Origin: Verrucomicrobiota bacterium
GTDB lineage: Bacteria > Verrucomicrobiota > Verrucomicrobiia > Verrucomicrobiales > Verrucomicrobiaceae
NCBI GenBank assembly: GCA_023429545.1
Contig: JAEYUU010000386.1
Span: 1-12,839, forward strand
DNA length: 12,839 nt
Direction: 5' to 3'
In this document: one piece after another, positions 8,161-12,839 of the stretch
Numbering within the stretch: the stretch's first letter is position 1
Layout of the letters: the number at the start of each line of letters is the position of its first letter
Notes under the pieces: generated by a model
The model's input: the letters and a program-made list of their open reading frames with translations, nothing else
The model's database searches: none
What the model was told of the DNA's origin: nothing
Program-made: the position numbers and the translations under genes

Positions 8161-9327
8161 ATGATGAGACGCTTCATGAAACTGTCTCTTCACCGCTTCA
8201 TCGTCTGTGCACTGCGCGCGTCCCTGTTCAGTGTGGGATGTTCGATCCTCCTTTCCGCGGCTGCCGCCACTGCTGCCGACCTCGAAATCACGGAGACCCT
8301 TCAGCTACCCGAGTGCCACAGCATCGGCTGGGTGCAGGCGAACCTGCAGGTGAAGAACCAAAAAGGCTGGGACGGCGTGCTCGATGAAGCCAGATGGGGA
8401 ACCCCCTCACCCCAGCAGGTCGTGGGGCGAAATTGGGACTGGAAAGTGACAGACGAGCAATGGCGGCAGGCCGTGAAGGAGAAGGGCGAGGGCAAGAGGG
8501 AGGACGTGAAGTTTGATCTGTGGATCCCTGAAGGCGTGAAAACGGTGAAGGGCATCGTGGCCATCTCCGGCCACGGCAGCGGCGAGACGCTGTACAGACA
8601 CCCGGAGTTGCGCAAGATGGCGCGTGAGCTGCACCTGGCGATCTTCAAGTTCGTTGGCAATCCCATGCAGCGCGGCTTCTGGCCGCGGAGCCTGCTCTAT
8701 GAGCGGCTGAAGACCTTCGGTGAAAAATCACGGCATGCCGAGCTGGCGAATGCCCCTTTATTTCTCTACGGACACTCAAATGGCACCGGGTTTTCCGCCA
8801 TTTTCCCCGGCACGGAAAGCGCCCGCGTCTGGGCATGGGTTTCCATGCGTCCCGGCATCACCTTCCAGGTGTACCAGCCCGGCGCGGCCCAGGTACCCGG
8901 CCTTGTCATCTTCGGCGAAAACGATCAGTTTCTCACGCGGCCATCCAGGGAGGAAAATCTCGCTGTCGTGGAGGCCATGCGGAAGAAACACCACGCGCTG
9001 TGGAACTTCGCCGTCGAGCCCAAGACTGGACACGGTCCCGGCGAAAAGACCTGGCCCCTCGTCTTCTCCTTTTTGAGACACACGTTCGCCGCCCGTGTCC
9101 CGATGGACGCCGATACGCGCCAGGGCCCGGTGAAACTCAACACGCCCCCACAAGAAACCGGCCACCTCGGTGAAAACTGGGACGCCAGCAAGGGCGGGTA
9201 TCAAGCACTCCTCATCGCGCCATACGCTAACTTCACCGGCGAGAAATCTGCCGCCTCCTGGCTCATCAATGGCGCCTATGCCGATGACTGGCAGGCGTTT
9301 CAGCGCGACGGGCAGGTGGAGAAATAA
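8161..9327 (+). CDS. Secreted alpha/beta-hydrolase-fold protein
   Basis: A predicted exported serine hydrolase of 388 residues. The start at 8161 opens a signal peptide: a basic N-region (MMRRFMKLSLHR), a hydrophobic core and a cleavage site after AAATAA near residue 41. The frame is open back to 8017, but that extension would bury the signal peptide; an ATG at 8176 is another possible start. The nucleophile elbow is GHSNG with Ser206. The acid is probably Asp255 in GENDQF and the base His291 in KTGHGPG, all in the usual order. A strand followed by SGHGSG at about residues 137-142 probably forms the oxyanion-hole region. The arrangement resembles esterase or peptidase-like alpha/beta hydrolases found in Verrucomicrobiota and Planctomycetota. 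The substrate cannot be told from the sequence. The gene stands alone, divergent from the giant TPR gene and followed by a strong hairpin. Confidence 0.85.
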   Translation: MMRRFMKLSLHRFIVCALRASLFSVGCSILLSAAAATAADLEITETLQLPECHSIGWVQANLQVKNQKGWDGVLDEARWGTPSPQQVVGRNWDWKVTDEQWRQAVKEKGEGKREDVKFDLWIPEGVKTVKGIVAISGHGSGETLYRHPELRKMARELHLAIFKFVGNPMQRGFWPRSLLYERLKTFGEKSRHAELANAPLFLYGHSNGTGFSAIFPGTESARVWAWVSMRPGITFQVYQPGAAQVPGLVIFGENDQFLTRPSREENLAVVEAMRKKHHALWNFAVEPKTGHGPGEKTWPLVFSFLRHTFAARVPMDADTRQGPVKLNTPPQETGHLGENWDASKGGYQALLIAPYANFTGEKSAASWLINGAYADDWQAFQRDGQVEK

Positions 9328-9336
9328 AGGACACAC

Positions 9337-9371
9337 GCCTGGAAAGGTGTGCTCTCATCACACCTCCAGGC
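9337..9371 (+). terminator. Hairpin terminator candidate after the hydrolase gene
   Basis: GCCTGGA (9337-9343) pairs with TCCAGGC (9365-9371), and GGTGTG (9346-9351) pairs with CACACC (9359-9364), giving 13 base pairs with a two-base AA bulge and a CTCTCAT loop. It begins nine bases after the hydrolase stop codon. No T-tract follows, so it may act as a stabilising 3' end or with Rho rather than as a classical intrinsic terminator. It also lies 24 bases beyond the stop codon of the minus-strand zinc-motif gene, so it could serve both genes. Confidence 0.55.
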
Positions 9372-9394
9372 CGCATTCGATTCCCTGGCTGAAC

Positions 9395-9622
9395 TCAGCG
9401 GTAGGAAGAACCGAAGATAAAGGCATCCATCTGCTGGTCAGCCGATTGGCGAGCGAAGCCCGAACCAAGGCAGGCGGGACAACGGGACGCGTATCGTCCA
9501 GGTACGGCGACTTCTCCGGTACCCCCACATGATCCGCACTTACAAGGCACCTTTTTCGGTTGTTGCTTGCTCGCGCGATTGCGAGCTTTGATCTCGCTGG
9601 GGGTAGGTTTGCTTACGATCAT
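9395..9622 (-). CDS. Small protein with two DnaJ-type CxxCxGxG zinc motifs
   Basis: A 75-residue protein with a Lys/Arg-rich N-terminus (residues 1-25) and two CxxCxGxG motifs, CGSCGGTG at 29-36 and CPACLGSG at 48-55. An extra Cys27 makes the first one CxCxxC. A pair of such motifs normally forms one zinc site, as in the cysteine-rich domain of DnaJ, which has four motifs and two zincs. No J domain or client-binding domain is present, so this is a free-standing mini zinc ribbon that could bind protein or nucleic acid. The C-terminus (QQMDAFIFGSSYR) is unassigned. There is no signal peptide. No Shine-Dalgarno site is visible; the ATG follows five adenines. The gene converges on the hydrolase gene and diverges from the next small gene. 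The regular motif spacing is the main reason to believe it is coding. Function unknown. Confidence 0.6.
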   Translation of the reverse strand: MIVSKPTPSEIKARNRASKQQPKKVPCKCGSCGGTGEVAVPGRYASRCPACLGSGFARQSADQQMDAFIFGSSYR

Positions 9623-9627
9623 TTTTT

Positions 9628-9633
9628 ACCATA
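9628..9633 (-). promoter_or_regulatory. Possible -10 element directly upstream of the zinc-motif gene
   Basis: On the minus strand TATGGT (four of six matches to TATAAT) is followed by five adenines and then the ATG at 9622. A TTGTGG lies 17 bases further upstream, matching only the first three positions of TTGACA. As with the giant TPR gene, the geometry would give a leaderless message. This is weak evidence taken alone. Confidence 0.22.
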
Positions 9634-9753
9634 GCACAGAACCGGCAACTCCACAATATTCAACCCTGCCCTCCCCAGGTGCTCGAAGGGCGTCTCCATG
9701 GTTCAGAAGGGGTTTGACCTTGTGATTGAGCAACCGAGAATACACCATCCGCC

Positions 9754-9942
9754 ATGACTGACACCGAAGTTGCCGCCATCGCCGCCCGTATTCAGAATGC
9801 CCTGGGATGCAGCAAGGGCATGGCAATCGAATACGCCCACACGCTCGCCGCAAACCCGGAAGTGGCTCATGGCAAAATAGCCGTGCGCAACGAGGACAAC
9901 CGCATCATCGCCTACGTCCCTGCTAGCGTGCTGGAAGGATGA
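9754..9942 (+). CDS. Small hypothetical protein (62 aa)
   Basis: A short, well-composed cytoplasmic protein beginning MTDTEVAAIAARIQNALGCS. Two predicted helices (about residues 3-17 and 21-33) are followed by a short strand-like section with charged turns (GKIAVRNEDNRIIAYVPASV). It contains one cysteine and no signal peptide or membrane segment. The composition is far more protein-like than the shadow frames around it, and the minus-strand frame overlapping it is Arg/Cys-rich and unlikely. No clear Shine-Dalgarno site precedes the ATG. I do not recognise a family. The gene stands between the divergent zinc-motif gene and the deacetylase gene, and is probably transcribed alone. Confidence 0.55.
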   Translation: MTDTEVAAIAARIQNALGCSKGMAIEYAHTLAANPEVAHGKIAVRNEDNRIIAYVPASVLEG

Positions 9943-10090
9943 TGAAATGTCCGTCTCCGGGGAGACACGCTCAATCGCCCCCGTACACGCATCAAAGGAG
10001 ATTGTCGCCGCCCCTCATGGTCCGCGGGATTTGGTGAACTTTCGTAGTAGCAGGAAACGAGGGACTATGTGCAAAATGTGAGCAGCAGCG

Positions 10091-10105
10091 AGGGCTCCCA
10101 GCCCT
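10091..10105 (+). other. Short perfect hairpin upstream of the deacetylase gene
   Basis: AGGGCT (10091-10096) pairs exactly with AGCCCT (10100-10105) around a CCC loop. It lies about 25 bases before the Shine-Dalgarno site of the next gene. It could be a leader structure or part of a terminator for the small upstream gene; no T-tract follows. A second short palindrome, GTCTCC/GGAGAC, lies at 9953-9966. The 9943-10143 gap contains no other feature I can support. Confidence 0.25.
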
Positions 10106-10129
10106 GAGGTTAGGTCGTTCATAAATCCC

Positions 10130-10137
10130 AAGGAGAA
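10130..10137 (+). promoter_or_regulatory. Strong Shine-Dalgarno site for the deacetylase gene
   Basis: AAGGAGAA is followed at normal spacing by the ATG at 10144. This is the clearest ribosome binding site in the window and fixes the start of the deacetylase gene. Most other genes here lack such a site. Confidence 0.8.
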
Positions 10138-10143
10138 CGGGCG

Positions 10144-10962
10144 ATGACACCAAAAAACTTGAGACTCGGTGCATGTGCCGTGGCTGCGGTTCTTGCGGCA
10201 AGCGGATACCAGTGGATTATCCCGCAGCAAGGAAGTGTGGCGCCCACAGCCGGGTCGCAAGCTGCCCAACCGCCGGGCGCTGAGTTTGAACGGGGACCCC
10301 TCCATTTGCGGCAGGTGGCCCTGACCTTTGACGCAGGGGGCGAGGCTGAGGGCTTGCCCGACCTTCTGCGCGTGCTGGAGCGTGCGCAGGTCTCCGCCAC
10401 CTTTTTCCTCACGGGGAAGTGGGTGTGTGAGAATCCTGCGATGGCCGGCATGATTGCCGCACAGGGCCATGTCATTGGCAACCATACCTGGGATCACAAA
10501 GATCTCACAAGGCTGGAGGACTGGGAGGTGCGGGAAGAAGTGCTGCGTGCTGATGATCGATTCGTCAGCTTGTTTGGGGCACAGTACCAGCCGCTTTTCC
10601 GCGCGCCCTTCGGCGAGGTCAACGCGCGCGTGATTGATGTGGTGCAGAAGCTTGGTTTCCACAGCATCCGCTGGAGCGTCGACACCCTGGATTCGATGGA
10701 ACCACGCAAGACCGCATCATTCATCGAAGGCAGGATTCTGGAACGAAGCGATGAGGATCTGCATGGCGCGATCGTGCTGATGCACGTGGGCTATCCTGAA
10801 ACGGTCGAGGCGCTGCCGATGGTCATTCACAACCTGCGGGAGCGCGGCTTTGAGCTGGTTACGATCCCCACGTGGATTCATGAGTTGGACCAGACGTCCG
10901 TCGGTGAACTCGCCAGAAAAAATGGCCTGCCGCAATCTCAAGGCACCACCGGGCGGGATTGA
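10144..10962 (+). CDS. NodB-type polysaccharide deacetylase (carbohydrate esterase family 4)
   Basis: A 272-residue protein that should remove N- or O-acetyl groups from a polysaccharide such as peptidoglycan, chitin or an exopolysaccharide. All NodB motifs are visible in order. Motif 1 is LTFDAGG with Asp63, motif 2 is HTWDH with metal ligands His114 and His118, and motif 3 is RAPFG with Arg153. Motif 4 is WSVDTLD around Asp180/Asp183, and motif 5 is LMHVG with His214. Motif 1 has Ala where many relatives have a second Asp (TFDDG); TFDAG forms occur in other members of this superfamily. Residues 6-21 are hydrophobic and probably act as a signal peptide or membrane anchor, followed by a Pro/Gln/Ala linker before the catalytic domain at about residue 55, so the enzyme should work outside the cytoplasmic membrane. 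The start is fixed by a strong Shine-Dalgarno site. The true substrate is not evident from the neighbours. Confidence 0.93.
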   Translation: MTPKNLRLGACAVAAVLAASGYQWIIPQQGSVAPTAGSQAAQPPGAEFERGPLHLRQVALTFDAGGEAEGLPDLLRVLERAQVSATFFLTGKWVCENPAMAGMIAAQGHVIGNHTWDHKDLTRLEDWEVREEVLRADDRFVSLFGAQYQPLFRAPFGEVNARVIDVVQKLGFHSIRWSVDTLDSMEPRKTASFIEGRILERSDEDLHGAIVLMHVGYPETVEALPMVIHNLRERGFELVTIPTWIHELDQTSVGELARKNGLPQSQGTTGRD

Positions 10963-10974
10963 GTTCACCGCCCG
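10950..10974. terminator. GC-rich hairpin between convergent deacetylase and dehydrogenase genes
   Basis: CGGGCGG (10950-10956) pairs perfectly with CCGCCCG (10968-10974) around an 11-base loop. The stem is all G-C and the loop contains the TGA stop codon of the deacetylase gene. The minus-strand dehydrogenase gene ends 18 bases further on, so one hairpin could end transcription from both sides. No T-tract is seen on either strand. Confidence 0.45.
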
Positions 10975-10992
10975 AGCTGATGAGGAATGATT

Positions 10993-11985
10993 TCACGGTA
11001 CGAGCACCGCGGCTCCGCTCAGTCTCCCTTCCCGCAACTCAGCGAGAGCTTCATTTGCAGCCTCCAGAGGAAAGGCACGGGTCTCTGTAACCACCGGGAC
11101 GGTGGGCGCCAGCGAGAGGAACTCGATTCCATCCTGCCGGGTGAGATTGGCCACGGATACGATGCTGCGTTCGTTCCAGAGATCGGCATAAGGGAATGAA
11201 GGGATGTCGCTCATGTGGATGCCGCCACACACGACCACCCCTCCCTTGGTGGTGGCACGCAAGGCTTGGGGCACGAGCGCGCCCACCGGGTCGAAGATGA
11301 TGGCGGCATCAAGGAGGAACGGCGGCGCATCGTCCGAGGAACCTGCCCACACAGCGCCGAGCTTGAGCGCAAAACTTTGCGCCATGACATCACCCGGCCG
11401 GGTGAACGCGCACACTTCACGCCCCTGATGCCGCGCCACCTGAATGACGATGTGCGCAGCCGCGCCGAAACCGTAGAGGCCGATGCGCCGACCCTCCCCC
11501 GCCTTCACGAGTGAGCGGTAGCCAATGAGTCCCGCGCATAGCAACGGCGCGGTAGACACGCTCTCCAGCCCTCCCGGAAGAGGGAAGCAGTAGCGCGCGT
11601 CCGCCACGGCATACTCAGCATAACCTCCGTCGAGCGTGTAGCCGGTGAATCTTGCCGAATCGCACAAGTTCTCGCGCCCGCTACGGCAGTACCCACAGAT
11701 GCCACACGTCCATCCCAGCCAGGGAATTCCCACGCGATCGCCAAGCCTGAGGTTTTCCACGCCCAATCCCACGGACTCCACCTGGCCGACGATCTCATGC
11801 CCGGGCACGAGCGGCAGCTTGGGGTGGGGGAGTTCGCCATCGATGACGTGCAGGTCCGTACGGCAGACTCCGCAGGCATGTACTTTTACTAGCACCTGCC
11901 CCACCTCGGGTACCGGGATGGGCACCTCCCGGCGTTCCAGAGGCAGACCGGCGCGCTCAAGCACCATGGCTTTCATCGTCCTCAT
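10993..11985 (-). CDS. Zinc-dependent alcohol dehydrogenase (medium-chain family)
   Basis: A 330-residue cytoplasmic medium-chain dehydrogenase that should oxidise alcohols or reduce aldehydes with NAD(P). The catalytic zinc ligands are Cys41 (in GVCRTD), His63 (in PGHE, followed by Glu64) and Cys150 (in PLLCAG). The structural zinc is held by Cys94, Cys97, Cys100 and Cys108 in TCGICGYCRSGRENLC. The Rossmann nucleotide loop is GLYGFGAAAH (169-178). Length and motifs match the AdhA/CAD-like branch, which shares stretches such as PWLGWTCG, CAGLIGYRSL and VVCGGIHMSDIP. The start could be the ATG at 11985 or the one at 11976 (MKAMVLERAG); neither has a clear Shine-Dalgarno site. It lies 24 bases after the kinase gene on the same strand and is probably co-transcribed with it, which hints at regulation by that kinase but does not prove it. 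Confidence 0.93.
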   Translation of the reverse strand: MRTMKAMVLERAGLPLERREVPIPVPEVGQVLVKVHACGVCRTDLHVIDGELPHPKLPLVPGHEIVGQVESVGLGVENLRLGDRVGIPWLGWTCGICGYCRSGRENLCDSARFTGYTLDGGYAEYAVADARYCFPLPGGLESVSTAPLLCAGLIGYRSLVKAGEGRRIGLYGFGAAAHIVIQVARHQGREVCAFTRPGDVMAQSFALKLGAVWAGSSDDAPPFLLDAAIIFDPVGALVPQALRATTKGGVVVCGGIHMSDIPSFPYADLWNERSIVSVANLTRQDGIEFLSLAPTVPVVTETRAFPLEAANEALAELREGRLSGAAVLVP

Positions 11986-12009
11986 GGCAGGATGCTCACT
12001 TCCACAGGC

Positions 12010-12839
12010 CTATTCCTTTGGGAAGGTGCAGATGACTTCCGTGCCGGAGGGTTCCGCGGGCCGGATTTCGACCGTCCCGCCTATCATGTCCGCGCGGTAC
12101 TTCATGGTATAGAGTCCCATGCCATCGCCCCGCTTCTCCTGGAGCGCGGGGCTGGCGGCTCCGTCGCTCAGCACACTCAGGGTTATCGTGGCTCCATTCT
12201 GCGTGAGCACAATGTCGATGTGCCTTGCCTTGCCATGTCTCACCGCATTGTTGATCGCCTCCTGGGTGATGCGATAGACGTGGGTGGCACGCGCATGATC
12301 CTTCACGGACACGGGCTCATCACACCGGAAGCCGCAGCTAATTTTGAAGAGCTGGCTGGCGCGCTCGGCCAGTGCCTTCAGGGCAGACATCAGCCCGTTG
12401 GTCTCCACCTGCACAGGGGAAAGTCCCTGGGCCAGCATCCGCGTTTGCTGGATGGCCTCCTTGACGTACCCGGCAATGGCAGAGATCGCGTCTGCATCCC
12501 CCGGAGAACTCATATGCAGCCTTTTCTTCAGCACCTCCAGCAGCACATCCACGCCCGCGAGTGTCTGGCCAAGCCCATCATGCAAGTCGTGGCCGATGCG
12601 CCGCTGCTCCTGCTCGCTGATCTCCAGGACTTCGCGCTCCAGACGCTTCCGTTCCTCATCGGCCTCGGCGAGCCGCCTCTCCCGATCGAGCTGCGCCAGC
12701 GAGCGCTGGACCACGGCGGGCACGAGCTCGAGAAACTGGCCGTCCTTGACAATGTAATCCAGGGCGCCGCGCTTCATCATGTCCACCGCGACTCGCTCAT
12801 CCCCCTGGCCGGTGATGATCACAAAGGGCACCTCGCGCT
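12010..12839 (-). CDS. Receiver-histidine kinase fusion (HisKA_3/NarL-DesK type), N-terminus outside window
   Basis: About 275 residues are visible and the frame stays open at the window edge, so the start is missing. The apparent GTG start at 12831 is really an internal valine: residues VPFVIITGQGDE are the fourth strand of a response-regulator receiver, and DYIVKDG carries its conserved lysine. The phosphorylated aspartate must lie upstream, out of view. A coiled-coil linker rich in Glu/Arg (about visible residues 45-78) leads to the HisKA_3 box RRIGHDLHDGLGQT, with phospho-acceptor His84. A GHKL ATPase domain follows: N-box QEAINNAVRH (190-199), a reduced G1 box (SDGAA) and G2 box GDGMGL (235-240). 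There is no transmembrane segment in the visible part. Such proteins receive phosphate on the receiver and pass signals to a LuxR-type regulator, which is not in this window. The alcohol dehydrogenase gene follows 24 bases downstream. Confidence 0.92.
   Translation of the reverse strand, partial: REVPFVIITGQGDERVAVDMMKRGALDYIVKDGQFLELVPAVVQRSLAQLDRERRLAEADEERKRLEREVLEISEQEQRRIGHDLHDGLGQTLAGVDVLLEVLKKRLHMSSPGDADAISAIAGYVKEAIQQTRMLAQGLSPVQVETNGLMSALKALAERASQLFKISCGFRCDEPVSVKDHARATHVYRITQEAINNAVRHGKARHIDIVLTQNGATITLSVLSDGAASPALQEKRGDGMGLYTMKYRADMIGGTVEIRPAEPSGTEVICTFPKE

Noticed and set aside
9626..9853. A 75-residue minus-strand frame between the two small genes.
   Set aside because: It is Arg/Cys-rich with no motif and overlaps both the divergent intergenic region and the better plus-strand 62-residue frame.

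Overview
The window is about 12.8 kb of GC-rich DNA densely packed with genes and without RNA genes, insertion sequences, CRISPR arrays or phage genes that I can recognise. The general style suggests a Gram-negative-like bacterium, and Verrucomicrobiota is my best guess: high GC, few clear Shine-Dalgarno sites, a giant exported helical-repeat protein, a small Lys/aromatic-repeat lipoprotein, and a secreted alpha/beta hydrolase. That guess is inference from style; no phylogenetic marker gene is present.

Layout from left to right. (1) The 3' end of an unidentified plus-strand gene is followed 35 bases later by a gamma-glutamylamine-cyclotransferase-like enzyme gene. (2) A convergent intergenic region of about 170 bases holds a possible two-part hairpin. 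(3) A minus-strand pair occupies more than half of the window: a gene for a 2176-residue exported TPR-type protein and, about 30 bases after its stop, a gene for a repeat-containing lipoprotein. They are probably co-transcribed and act in the cell envelope. (4) Divergent from the giant gene is a secreted alpha/beta hydrolase with a complete Ser-Asp-His triad and a strong hairpin just after its stop codon. (5) Two small genes follow: a minus-strand 75-residue protein with two DnaJ-type CxxCxGxG zinc motifs and a plus-strand 62-residue unknown protein. (6) A NodB-type polysaccharide deacetylase gene has a good Shine-Dalgarno site and converges, through a GC-rich hairpin over its stop codon, on (7) a minus-strand pair: a zinc-dependent alcohol dehydrogenase and, upstream of it, a receiver/histidine kinase protein whose N-terminus lies outside the window.

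No gene-free stretch exceeds 300 bases; the longest gaps are 596-766, 7926-8160 and 9943-10143. Most genes look like ordinary chromosomal housekeeping or envelope functions. The least explained items are the giant TPR protein with its lipoprotein partner, the tandem 16-residue repeat in that lipoprotein, and the orphan mini zinc-ribbon protein. I did not find convincing evidence of a defence system or other accessory system.
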